Position numbers and translations under genes: made by a program. Below are positions 33,858 through 42,657 of a DNA stretch of 64,000 nt, one piece after another; the first letter of the stretch is position 1, and each line of letters opens with the position of its first letter. The DNA is taken from contig CAJLXA010000002.1 of NCBI GenBank assembly GCA_905210485.1, positions 9,173 to 73,172 on the forward strand, written 5' to 3'. The notes under the pieces were generated by a model. That model had not been told where the DNA came from. It saw nothing but the letters and a program-made list of their open reading frames with translations, and did no database searches. Source of the stretch: an uncultured Eubacteriales bacterium. Its GTDB lineage: Bacteria > Bacillota > Clostridia > Oscillospirales > CAG-272.

Positions 33858-34436
33858 TTATGCCTTTTCTGGAACCTTTTCAGCCTCATCATCCGGCATA
33901 GGCTCCGGCGCTTCCTCGTCCTCAAGCGGTTCCCACGATCTTCCGAATTCGGCATTGCGGAAAAGCGAGGCCAGTCCCGTCAATTGTTTCAGACGCAGAA
34001 TTTCGTCTTCGTCCATGCCGAGGTGCCGGGAAATCCACGCGTCGGAACGGCCGAGTTCGTGAAGTTCTTTCACGATATTGCTCATCAGATCAACGTCGTG
34101 CGTACCGCGGGCGCGGTTATGGCGGATCGTACTGGCCATACGCTGGTCGAGAGGTTTGTCGATGACGGAAACCGGCAGCATACCGTTTTCACGGCAATAG
34201 ATGTCCACATAGTCTTTCATAATTCTGTAGCGGTGAAATCCGTCGACAATGATATAGGTATCGTTTTCCTCATCGTAGTAACACACGATCGGCATGGTAT
34301 AGCCGTCCTCTTTTATGCTGTCGTAAAGAAGGCGCATTTCGGGCGGTGCCACGCTGTTGGGGTTATACGTATTCGGCGATATTTTTTCAAACGGCACGGC
34401 AATGACATTATACACCGGGCTTTTATAGCTGCTCAT
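33858..34436 (-). CDS. ibrB: ParB-like nuclease-fold protein, IbrB family
   Basis: 192 residues. The ParB/Srx-like domain (about 10-115) contains I-V-D-G-F-H-R-Y-R (63-71) and R-H-N-R-A-R-G-T-H (near 105), followed by a helical segment with W-I-S-R-H-L-G-M and an acidic Pro/Glu tail. This combination matches IbrB, described in Escherichia coli as co-activator with IbrA of eib immunoglobulin-binding genes. It overlaps ibrA by 4 nt (ATGA). Real biochemical activity is not established. Confidence 0.75.
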   Translation of the reverse strand: MSSYKSPVYNVIAVPFEKISPNTYNPNSVAPPEMRLLYDSIKEDGYTMPIVCYYDEENDTYIIVDGFHRYRIMKDYVDIYCRENGMLPVSVIDKPLDQRMASTIRHNRARGTHDVDLMSNIVKELHELGRSDAWISRHLGMDEDEILRLKQLTGLASLFRNAEFGRSWEPLEDEEAPEPMPDDEAEKVPEKA

Positions 34437-35758
34437 TTTTCGTCTTCCTCTATTGCTTCGTATTTTTCTTTCAGGATCTTCACGCGCAACTGCTGTTCAC
34501 GCGTCAATGAAAAACCCATCGTGCGGCATATATGATCGTTTTTCAGAATACACGCGCACATGCGCTTCCAACTCGGTATATCCTTTGTCGATTTGATGTC
34601 GTCGGTATCATCGGGGATCCTGCCGACAAAAACGACCCGCGGATTTTTCATGACCGTATAATTGGAAACGCCGTTCAGACGGATGTCATACCCGCGCGCA
34701 ACCAATTCGTTTACCACATCGGTGGGCAGGCCGCCGCCCGTGCGATGCCAGAAGTCGATCGACGTGCGGAACTTTCTTATATAATTGTTGCGCAGTTTTG
34801 CCGGCAAGGTCTCCAAAAGAAACAGCGTATACTCTTTCCATGTATAATTCTTGGGAAGCGTTACCTTACGATAGCCGAGCGCCTTGGTTTTCCCGTAAAG
34901 AGCGGCGGAATTGACTCCGCGTACCCGCCCCACAAGCTTCACCCATATTTCCGGGTCGATGATACGGTAAAGATTCAGGCTTTCTTTTGCATAGTCGTTG
35001 AACGGCGAAGCAACGCGCATCTGGTCGGGGCGAACCCCCGCCATGTAATACAGATCGTACAGGTGGTTATACTCGTACCCGAAAATAGCGTTGGCATGCC
35101 AGACATCGGAAGTCGACCAATCGTAAAGAGGTGATGCCGCCCATACGTCCTTATGCCGCTGAATAATCCACGACTGCCCCTTATACCCGTATTTGGCATT
35201 GATAATAGCGCTGTACCGGTGAAGCGATTCGTCGCAACGGATGCCCAGAAGGCATATCGTTTTTTTGTTTTCATGCGTCATGCGGTAAAACCGCCCGAAC
35301 TGATTGGCAAGGTCCTCCTGATGCATGCGATAACGGTAAGTGACAAAGGGATTGTTCTTCAGATTGATGACATAGGGATGATCCGGCATCGGACGCACCC
35401 AATCCGCTTCCTTTTTGTCGTCCCACGGATACCAGAACATTTCGTAGTTGCTGATCGAAGTGCGCGTGGCCATCGGCAGGCATACCCAATACAGTTCCGC
35501 TTCTTTTTCAATGCGGTTAAAAGTATTCTCCACATATTTTGTCGTTTCGCTGTACTGCGCCTCAAAATCCTGATGGAACACCCCTACCGTTCTTCCGGGA
35601 TAAAACTTATTCCGGAAATCCAACGTAAGATTCAGAAGAAGTCCGCTGTCTTTGCCACCGGAAAACGAGACATATATATTGTCAAACTCACGAAAAATAT
35701 AGTGCATACGTGAGCAAAACGCCTCGTAGACATTCTGATGCTGATACTGTTTTTTCAT
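34433..35758 (-). CDS. ibrA: PAPS-reductase-like PP-loop protein, IbrA family
   Basis: 441 residues. The ATP-pyrophosphatase loop S-G-G-K-D-S (33-38) begins an adenine-nucleotide alpha-hydrolase fold like phosphoadenosine phosphosulfate reductases and DndC. The reductase C-terminal Cys motif is absent; the C-terminal part (from about 280) resembles the extra domain of IbrA/DUF3440 proteins, with a Cys pair C-A-C-I-L and a later C-R. Its coupling to the ParB-fold gene is diagnostic. There is no ribosome binding site of note before ATG 35756-35758. Likely accessory gene content. Confidence 0.75.
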   Translation of the reverse strand: MKKQYQHQNVYEAFCSRMHYIFREFDNIYVSFSGGKDSGLLLNLTLDFRNKFYPGRTVGVFHQDFEAQYSETTKYVENTFNRIEKEAELYWVCLPMATRTSISNYEMFWYPWDDKKEADWVRPMPDHPYVINLKNNPFVTYRYRMHQEDLANQFGRFYRMTHENKKTICLLGIRCDESLHRYSAIINAKYGYKGQSWIIQRHKDVWAASPLYDWSTSDVWHANAIFGYEYNHLYDLYYMAGVRPDQMRVASPFNDYAKESLNLYRIIDPEIWVKLVGRVRGVNSAALYGKTKALGYRKVTLPKNYTWKEYTLFLLETLPAKLRNNYIRKFRTSIDFWHRTGGGLPTDVVNELVARGYDIRLNGVSNYTVMKNPRVVFVGRIPDDTDDIKSTKDIPSWKRMCACILKNDHICRTMGFSLTREQQLRVKILKEKYEAIEEDEK

Positions 35759-35831
35759 TGATCACAGAGCGAGCCTGAAAGAGAAAAAGCCGCCATAGCC
35801 CCTTTACCGATTTACTGTCCGTTTTATACGG

Positions 35832-35883
35832 ATTGTCGGCGTGTAAAAACGGTTATCTTCAACCGAAAACACACGCCGAAACC
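35832..35883 (-). promoter_or_regulatory. Long hairpin in the ibrA leader
   Basis: Outer arms TCGGCGTGT/ACACGCCGA (35836-35844 with 35871-35879) enclose inner CGGTT/AACCG (35850-35854 with 35861-35865). It lies at the start of the predicted ibrA transcript, about 80 nt before the ATG. Confidence 0.6.
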
Positions 35884-35889
35884 GGTTAT

Positions 35890-35918
35890 ATTATACCATT
35901 TTTTTGTCATAAAAACAA
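35890..35918 (-). promoter_or_regulatory. Promoter of ibrA-ibrB
   Basis: Minus strand TTGTTT (35913-35918), 17-nt spacer, TATAAT (35890-35895). Confidence 0.75.
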
Positions 35919-35971
35919 GGTAATTTGCGCATTTTCTCATTTTTTGGCACTTAGGCAAAAACAGGAGTCCG

Positions 35972-36048
35972 TTTTTTGTGAAATATTCCAAAAATGTCAC
36001 AAAAATATGCGAAAAGGTATTGCAAATTACTTCAAAAAAGATTAGAAT
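35972..36048 (+). promoter_or_regulatory. Promoter of the sugar isomerase gene with upstream inverted arms
   Basis: TTGCAA (36020-36025), 17-nt spacer, TAGAAT (36043-36048). Upstream lie inverted arms TTTTTTGTGA (35972-35981) and TCACAAAAA (35997-36005), centred about 66 nt before the likely start. Confidence 0.6.
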
Positions 36049-36078
36049 AAAGACAATAAAATCAAAAAGGAGATCCCT

Positions 36079-37047
36079 ATGAAACTCAGTGTACTCACCA
36101 ATCTCTTCGGCAATATGAGTTACGAAGAGGCCTTTCGGAAATTTGAAGAACTCGGCGTCGACGCCGTGGAAATCGGTTGCGGCGGATATCCCGGAAAGGC
36201 TCATTGCAATCCGAAAGAATTGCTTCAGGACGAAAAGAAACTGCAGGCTTTTACCGATTCGCTGAAAAGACATCATCTGGAACTGGCCTGCCTCTCCTGC
36301 CACGGCAACGCCGTACATCCCGACCCCGTCATAGCCAAAGGATTTGACGATGATTTTCACGACGCCGTTCTGCTTGCGGAAAAACTGGGCATCGACACCG
36401 TTGTCACCTTTTCCGGTTGCCCCGGCGGATCGCCCGAAGATAAAACGCCGAACTGGGCGACCTGCGCCTGGCCCGAAGATTATCTTGCCATCCTTGACTA
36501 CCAGTGGAATCAGGTGCTGATCCCCTATTGGAAGAAAACGGCCGCTTTCGCCAAAGAACACGGCGTAACCAAAATTGCTTTTGAAATGCACCCCGGTTTC
36601 TGCGTTTATAATCCCGAAACGCTTCTGCGCCTGCGTGCCGCCGTCGGCGACATTATCGGCGCAAACTTTGACCCCTCGCACCTGATCTGGCAGGGTATCG
36701 AACCCGTCGCCGCCATTCGCGAACTCGCCGGCGCCATCTATCACTTCCATGCAAAGGACACCAAGGTCGACAAATATAACACCGCCAAATTCGGCGTCCT
36801 TGATACAAAACCCTACAGCGACGAAATTCACCGCAGTTGGGTATTCCGCTCGGTAGGATACGGCAACGGTCTTGACTACTGGCGCGACATCATCTCCGCG
36901 CTCCGTCTTGTCGGATACGACAAGGTCATGTCTATTGAACATGAAGACAGCCTCATGACCACGGAAGAGGGTCTCAAAAAGGCCGTTGAATTCCTGAAGC
37001 AGTCCATTATCCGCGACCCGAAACCGACCACGATGCATTGGGCATAA
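36079..37047 (+). CDS. Sugar phosphate isomerase/epimerase (TIM barrel, AP-endonuclease-2 fold)
   Basis: 322 residues with a near-perfect AAGGAGA ribosome binding site. The N-terminal G-V-D-A-V-E-I-G-C-G-G-Y, the C-H-G-N-A-V-H-P segment, F-E-M-H-P-G (Glu metal ligand) near residue 173, F-D-P-S-H near 197, F-H-A-K-D near 229 and I-E-H-E-D near 287 are the metal-binding and barrel motifs of xylose-isomerase-like epimerases. Members act on sugars, inositols or sugar acids; the substrate cannot be read from sequence. It stands alone between two terminators. Confidence 0.85.
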   Translation: MKLSVLTNLFGNMSYEEAFRKFEELGVDAVEIGCGGYPGKAHCNPKELLQDEKKLQAFTDSLKRHHLELACLSCHGNAVHPDPVIAKGFDDDFHDAVLLAEKLGIDTVVTFSGCPGGSPEDKTPNWATCAWPEDYLAILDYQWNQVLIPYWKKTAAFAKEHGVTKIAFEMHPGFCVYNPETLLRLRAAVGDIIGANFDPSHLIWQGIEPVAAIRELAGAIYHFHAKDTKVDKYNTAKFGVLDTKPYSDEIHRSWVFRSVGYGNGLDYWRDIISALRLVGYDKVMSIEHEDSLMTTEEGLKKAVEFLKQSIIRDPKPTTMHWA

Positions 37048-37106
37048 TTTTGCCCCCGCATCGGAGACTTCTCTGCCCGGCGCATCTCTACGGCCGCGGC
37101 GAAGAT

Positions 37107-37150
37107 AAAAAGCATAACAGCCTGCCGAACGGCAGGCTGTTATGCTTTTT
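37107..37150 (+). terminator. Bidirectional terminator between isomerase and glycan operon
   Basis: A perfect 20-bp stem (37107-37126 with 37131-37150) with loop GAAC and T/A runs at both ends. Confidence 0.95.
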
Positions 37151-37167
37151 GTAACGTCTTATTTACA

Positions 37168-38457
37168 TTATTGCGGATTTTCGGCAACACCGAATTGCAG
37201 ACGCAGTTTCTCCGAGAGTTCATCCGTAACCGTCCCGAAAGGCGCGCCGCCTTTCGCGTAATCGGTATTTTTATATACGGTTCCCGTTCCGCTGTAATTT
37301 TCGCATATGCCGAGAAGCGCTTCCGCAACCGTCTCGGGAGAGCAGTTTTTCAGAGATACGATATTGCCGTTAAAGTCGGCAATATCTTTGTTCTTATAGC
37401 AGTTTGTAATGGTCTTCACACCGAAAGTGGACATTTCCAGCGGCGGATAACTCGGATGCGGCGACACCATGAGAGAGATGCCGGCATAACTGTCGCACAT
37501 CGTCTGCGCATAATCCCGAAGCGGCATTTTACCGGCGGCCTTCAGCGTTGCACCGTTTCCGAGGTCGATGGTCTCATGCGTTTCTCCCGCCGACAGGAAT
37601 GTCCATTCCGCGACGTCACTCATTTTACCGGCAAACAACCTCAGCGCACAAACAAGCAACGTAAAGGCATTCCTGTCCGTATGCGGTCTTCCGTACACCA
37701 GTATCTGTTTCTTTTTCGGTACGGTCTCTTTTTCGGGAAGACAGGAGATCAGGGCGGGATTCAATACCGGATCAAACGACCACATGGCGGAGAAAGAATA
37801 ACCCTCGTTAACGAAATAATCCCGCAGAATCGAAGAATTGATGACGGCATAGACGGGAGAATCCATACGGTAGGTGCTGTCCGCCATCAGATACCGCGAC
37901 GACCATGGATAAAAGCCGGGTTCATAATCCTGAATCATATAGACAAGCGGTCGCACAGGAACGCCGAAATATTCGCTTTGCGCATGAAGAACCGCTTTCA
38001 CGGTGTAGGCCGTCCACCAACCCGTTGCCACGAAAATATCGTTTTCCGCTACGGGAATCGTTTTTCCGCTTCTGTCCGCAAAAGAGATGAGCTGATACGA
38101 TTTCAGGCTGTCCTCTTCCGCCGAAACCACGACGTAATCCGAAGGAGCCACGGAAGTTTCCGAAATGACGGGCGCGTCACATGTGATGATCCGTGCGTCA
38201 CAACCGTTTTTCTTACGGAGTTCTTCAAAGAAACGGATCGCCGTCGCGATACCGCCGAAGACATGCGCCGTATCTACCGACGGTGTAAGAAGATTGAGCC
38301 GAAGCTGTTTTCCGTAAGCCTCCGATTTCCGCGCTCCGATCGGTTCTACCTCCGGAATACGGACTTCCGCACCGCTTGCAACCGCCGATTTTGCCATTCT
38401 GTAAAGCGGCGCCGTCAACGGGAATTTTTTCAGAAACTGTTTTACGCGTGTATTCAT
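37168..38457 (-). CDS. WsaF-like rhamnosyltransferase (GT-B)
   Basis: 429 residues. After a short basic head, the N-terminal domain carries G-G-I-A-T-A near residue 68 and L-V-Y-M-I-Q-D-Y-E-P-G-F-Y-P-W-S near residue 168, a block I associate with WsaF, the rhamnosyltransferase of the Geobacillus stearothermophilus S-layer glycan. The C-terminal domain has S-P-H-P-S-Y-P-P-L-E-M (about 340), the GT4 nucleotide-sugar motif with E-M. It overlaps the upstream multidomain gene by one base. Linkage specificity is inference. Confidence 0.75.
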   Translation of the reverse strand: MNTRVKQFLKKFPLTAPLYRMAKSAVASGAEVRIPEVEPIGARKSEAYGKQLRLNLLTPSVDTAHVFGGIATAIRFFEELRKKNGCDARIITCDAPVISETSVAPSDYVVVSAEEDSLKSYQLISFADRSGKTIPVAENDIFVATGWWTAYTVKAVLHAQSEYFGVPVRPLVYMIQDYEPGFYPWSSRYLMADSTYRMDSPVYAVINSSILRDYFVNEGYSFSAMWSFDPVLNPALISCLPEKETVPKKKQILVYGRPHTDRNAFTLLVCALRLFAGKMSDVAEWTFLSAGETHETIDLGNGATLKAAGKMPLRDYAQTMCDSYAGISLMVSPHPSYPPLEMSTFGVKTITNCYKNKDIADFNGNIVSLKNCSPETVAEALLGICENYSGTGTVYKNTDYAKGGAPFGTVTDELSEKLRLQFGVAENPQ

Positions 38458-41400
38458 TACCTTTTTGCCTCCTTCGGCGTAGTGGACGACAGATCCAGAT
38501 TGCGGTTATAGAAAGGATCGCCGTTTTCCCGGTAAGGCGTGTAGACAGCATACGAACGGCGGAAATCCACCTCGGGAATGTCGTCGGGTTTACGGCTTTT
38601 CGATTCGTAATGATACAGCCTGACCGCAGGTTCATATTTATTATAATACCCTTTTTCATACGCGCGGAGACACAACTCTATGTCACTGCCGCATATGATG
38701 AAACTTTCGTCGAATTCCCCGATGTCTTCTATAGTTTTACGCGATACCGCAAGACAGGCGCCCGTCACGGCAAGCACGTTCCTTGCCACCATAGGCGATA
38801 CGAACGGCGCCCCGTAATGCACGGGCGGCTGCCCTTTGAACACATGATCCGCCCAACCGCCGAACCCGACCACAACGCCTGCATGCTGTATGGTGCCGTC
38901 CGGGTACAGAAGAAGCGGCCCCGCAACGCCGATACCGGGACGGATAACATTTTCGGCAAGACGCGTCATCCAATCCCCGCTTATGACCACCGTATCGTTG
39001 TTCAGGAAAATAAACACGTCGCCGGTGGCGTTGCATATACCAAAGTTATTGATCTTTGACCAGTTGAATTCCATGTCGGCCGCAATCACACGGACGCGCG
39101 GATTCTGCTCCGTAATCTTGCGGAACCAATTTTGCGTCTCTTCCTCGACGGAACGGTTATCCAGTATGATGACTTCATAATCGGGATAGTCCGTTTTTTC
39201 AAGAATACTCTGCACGCAGGCGTCGGTCAATGCGCTTTTGTCTTTCATCGGAATCATGACCGACACGCGGGGCGCGGGATCCGGGAGAGGATAGCGCGCG
39301 TCATATACGAATGTATAGGCGGTGTCTTCCGCATGAGCGCCGTCGCCGGATACGCGGTGCAGATGCTCGTCAAGCGCGCGCTTACCGGCGGTATGCGCAT
39401 ATGGTTTCGCTGTCGGATCGGCCGCCGTTGAGCCGGGACATTCCCGCCATGTATACAGGATTTTCGGAATATGCACGATATTCCGCGTGCACTCGGACAA
39501 ACGAAGCATAAGGTCGTAATCCTGGCTTCCGTCAAAAGCCGGGCGGAATCCCCCGACCGACAGAAACAGGGAGCGGCGGATCACCGACAGGTGACAGATA
39601 TACATCTGACTGCAAAGAAGATCCGGCGAAAAATCCGGTTTATAAAACGGATTTATATGCTTGCCGGCGGGAGAAAGATGATCTTCATCGGAATACAGCA
39701 CATCGGCGCCGGTATTCTGTATAAACACCGCGTTCTGATACAGCGCTTCCGACGACAGAAGATCGTCGTGGTCGAGAAGCGCGATATAGTCGCCGCTTGC
39801 CATCGCCGCGCAGGCATTGGTATTTTCCGATATGCCGCCGTTTTTTTCAAGACGGCGATATTGCACGCGTGCGTCGCGCGCCGCATATGTCTTTACGATT
39901 TCTTCCACGTAAGCATGCGCCGCGTCGCTTCCGTCTGCGAGGCAAAGTTCAAAATTCGCGTAGGTTTGCCGCAGTACGGACTCAATCATTTCACAAAGAT
40001 ATTTCTTGTTCGTGTTATACAAAGGCACGATCACCGAAAATTTCACGGAATTGGTAAAAACCGTTTTCCGCTGTAACGCAAGCTCCTTTTTCGTCGGGAA
40101 AACCGATTTTCTGGGGAACAGACGGGTTTTGATCTTACGAAAAGTGATTCCGGGGCCGTTCCGGCGTATGGAACGGAGAAATTTTCCGAATATACGCACC
40201 GGAGGAATTTTTTTCAGGAAATCGCCGAGCATGCGAAAAGGTTTTGTTATCTTCCAGAATGCCGCGTTGGAAATCGTATCATACGCAACGCTCTTTTCAT
40301 TTAGACTTTGCCGCAACGCGGCGTTTTCTTCCTCGCTTTTCCGACGAAAGAGCGCAAACTCTTCTTTCTCTCCGGCATATTCCGCACGGAGCATCGCTAT
40401 CGTTTCTCTTTGTTCATTGCAGGTCGCCCGCAACGTTTCATGTGCTTCGGATTTTTCCTTAAACGCCGACATAAGTTCCTGATACGCCTGTGCGTCTTTT
40501 TCGGATTTTTCTTTCAGTTGCGCTGTATTATTTTCGCTTTCCGATAATGCACGGCTTTTTTCGTCTATGATTTTTTCTTTCTCTTTGAGATTGTCAAAAT
40601 ACGCCTTTTGACTGGAGATCAAAATGTGATCACGATCGCAAAGTTCGCTCTGCAACCATGTTATGGTCTTTTTCAGATCGGTCATGTCCTCGCTGATATG
40701 ACCGTTCAGGCGGCGCAGTCTGTCCTCCTCGGTTTTCAGCGTCTCTATTTCGGCCTCCTCTTGCAAAAGCCGCTCGGTGGCCTGTGCCAGCTTGCTTTTT
40801 TCACGGTTTTCCCCGGAAATAATCTCGTCTACAAAAGAGGGGGCGGCGGAGATCGGTACAAGTTCTGCCTGTACGCCGAAAAACGTCGCGCCATCGGGTA
40901 TACGGAACGTAAACTGCGGGTATCGCTCGGTGGCAATGTAGCCGTCCGCATACGGAGCGGCGTGATCAATGGCTGTCGGGGACAGATCGCCCGAATCCGT
41001 ACGGAAATGCACATTTTTATAATAAAAAGTGCCCTCGTCGCACGGATCAAGGCGCAGATGCACCGTATGGGGGGGGAGCGGAAATTCCTTATGGATTTTC
41101 AGCGGGTTCTCACAGGTGAAAGTGATGGCATTTTTGTCGCATAATCCTTCGCCCGTATCGAAAAACACGCGGTTGACGCCGCTGTATACAGGAAGACGTT
41201 CGTTTCTCACCATTCCCTTTTCATGCGCATAATCCATACGGTAGGCCACGCCGACAAATTGATAAATATGTGAATACGGTTTGTTTTTGATAAAAGCAAG
41301 ATCCGCCGATGACGCCTCGCTTTTTTGTTCCGTCGATCCCATAGGAACCATTGTCCCCGTCAGTTCGGCAAGAAACAGACCGGCCTCCGCACATATTTCC

Positions 41401-41894
41401 GGCAAATTGTCTTTGCCGAAAAAATGAATGTGCGTATCGTCGAGAATTCCGAGAGGTGTATAATCAAAACGGCCGTCGATCAACTTCAGAAGAACATCTC
41501 CGTGCGCAAGATTCGGAACCGAAAACAGCACTTTCCCGTCCTTTTTCAAAAAAGCCGCCGCGTCGCGAAGGGCATTATGCGGAAAACGGAGATGTTCAAG
41601 AACATCTCCGAAAATAATACTGTCAAATCTCATGTCCTTGACGGCTTCTTTCCATTCTCCCGACTCAATATCGCACAATACGGGCAAAGAGAGATAAGGT
41701 GACGCCTGTTTCAGCGCTTCTTCACTGATTTCCACGCCGACAACGGAACAGTTTTTTTCTTCTTTCAGATAGCGCGACAGCAGTCCTGTAGCGCATCCGA
41801 ATTCAAGAATATGTTCACCAGAGTTTACATGATTAGCGATAATTCCATGTGATGAATTGTCGCCGAAGCCAATGGCCACCGAATATTTGAACAT
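38457..41894 (-). CDS. Methyltransferase - coiled coil - double GT2 protein (WsaE-like)
   Basis: 1145 residues. Residues 1-190 form a class I SAM methyltransferase (L-E-F-G-C-A-T-G at 30-37, F-G-D-V-L-E-H at 95-101). About 240-350 is a beta-rich region. About 358-540 is a long coiled coil, charged and without Pro. A first GT2 domain spans 618-840 (V-I-V-P-L-Y-N, D-H-D-D at 708-711) and a second 876-1110 (V-M-I-P-M-K, L-N-N-D at 964-967). WsaE of Geobacillus also joins a methyltransferase to two rhamnosyltransferase domains. Beside Wzm/Wzt genes it may add the last sugars and cap the chain by methylation, with the coil acting as a ruler as in WbdD. Confidence 0.85.
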   Translation of the reverse strand: MFKYSVAIGFGDNSSHGIIANHVNSGEHILEFGCATGLLSRYLKEEKNCSVVGVEISEEALKQASPYLSLPVLCDIESGEWKEAVKDMRFDSIIFGDVLEHLRFPHNALRDAAAFLKKDGKVLFSVPNLAHGDVLLKLIDGRFDYTPLGILDDTHIHFFGKDNLPEICAEAGLFLAELTGTMVPMGSTEQKSEASSADLAFIKNKPYSHIYQFVGVAYRMDYAHEKGMVRNERLPVYSGVNRVFFDTGEGLCDKNAITFTCENPLKIHKEFPLPPHTVHLRLDPCDEGTFYYKNVHFRTDSGDLSPTAIDHAAPYADGYIATERYPQFTFRIPDGATFFGVQAELVPISAAPSFVDEIISGENREKSKLAQATERLLQEEAEIETLKTEEDRLRRLNGHISEDMTDLKKTITWLQSELCDRDHILISSQKAYFDNLKEKEKIIDEKSRALSESENNTAQLKEKSEKDAQAYQELMSAFKEKSEAHETLRATCNEQRETIAMLRAEYAGEKEEFALFRRKSEEENAALRQSLNEKSVAYDTISNAAFWKITKPFRMLGDFLKKIPPVRIFGKFLRSIRRNGPGITFRKIKTRLFPRKSVFPTKKELALQRKTVFTNSVKFSVIVPLYNTNKKYLCEMIESVLRQTYANFELCLADGSDAAHAYVEEIVKTYAARDARVQYRRLEKNGGISENTNACAAMASGDYIALLDHDDLLSSEALYQNAVFIQNTGADVLYSDEDHLSPAGKHINPFYKPDFSPDLLCSQMYICHLSVIRRSLFLSVGGFRPAFDGSQDYDLMLRLSECTRNIVHIPKILYTWRECPGSTAADPTAKPYAHTAGKRALDEHLHRVSGDGAHAEDTAYTFVYDARYPLPDPAPRVSVMIPMKDKSALTDACVQSILEKTDYPDYEVIILDNRSVEEETQNWFRKITEQNPRVRVIAADMEFNWSKINNFGICNATGDVFIFLNNDTVVISGDWMTRLAENVIRPGIGVAGPLLLYPDGTIQHAGVVVGFGGWADHVFKGQPPVHYGAPFVSPMVARNVLAVTGACLAVSRKTIEDIGEFDESFIICGSDIELCLRAYEKGYYNKYEPAVRLYHYESKSRKPDDIPEVDFRRSYAVYTPYRENGDPFYNRNLDLSSTTPKEAKR

Positions 41895-41896
41895 AG

Positions 41897-42637
41897 TTAT
41901 CTCCGACTCTGTTTATAAAGATTGCAGACGGGTTCGGTATCGCCGATCATGCGGACGCGCCCATGTTCAAGCCACACAACGCGTTGGCACAAGCGCTCCA
42001 CCTGTTCGATACTGTGAGAGACAAAAAGCACCGTCGTGCCGCCGCTCATAAGTTCCGCAATACGTTTTTCGCACTTCTGCTGGAAGAGGAAGTCCCCCAC
42101 AGCCAGAATTTCGTCCACGATCAGAATATCGGGTTTTACGATAGTGGCGATTGAGAAACCGAGACGCGCCACCATACCGGAAGAAAAGTTTTTGATAGCC
42201 ACATTTTCAAACGGCCGGAGTTCCGCAAAATCAAGGATCTCGTCATACTTCGATCTCACAAAGTTGCGGTCGAATCCGAGAACGGAACCGTTGAGATATA
42301 TGTTTTCACGCGTTGTCAGTTCAAAGTCAAATCCGGCGCCGAGTTCTATCAGCGGAGAGATCACGCCGTCTGTCGTCACGCGGCCGGCGCTCGGCTCAAG
42401 GATACCGGAAATCACTTTGAGAAGCGTACTTTTTCCTGAGCCGTTGAGGCCGATAAATCCTACGACTTCACCTTTTTTCACTTCAAAGGAAACGTCGGAT
42501 AATGCGGTAAATTCGTCGAAGCGTAATTGATGCTTCAGGAATTTGATCACATATTCTTTCATGTTGTCGACTTTTTCTTTCGGCATGTTGAAATTCATGG
42601 TCACATGGTCGACAGCCACAGCAATATCCTGATTCAA
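41897..42637 (-). CDS. ABC transporter ATP-binding protein for polysaccharide export (Wzt/TagH type)
   Basis: 246 residues starting at TTG, supported by AAGGAG 8 nt upstream. Walker A is G-L-N-G-S-G-K-S-T, the signature F-S-S-G-M-V-A-R-L and Walker B I-L-I-V-D-E. The sequence [18 protein letters not shown] is typical of O-antigen and teichoic-acid exporters. The C-terminal carbohydrate-binding domain of some Wzt proteins is absent, so export should not require recognition of a capped end through this subunit. Confidence 0.92.
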   Translation of the reverse strand: MNQDIAVAVDHVTMNFNMPKEKVDNMKEYVIKFLKHQLRFDEFTALSDVSFEVKKGEVVGFIGLNGSGKSTLLKVISGILEPSAGRVTTDGVISPLIELGAGFDFELTTRENIYLNGSVLGFDRNFVRSKYDEILDFAELRPFENVAIKNFSSGMVARLGFSIATIVKPDILIVDEILAVGDFLFQQKCEKRIAELMSGGTTVLFVSHSIEQVERLCQRVVWLEHGRVRMIGDTEPVCNLYKQSRR

Positions 42638-42657
42638 GATACGGTCTCCTTCTATTA

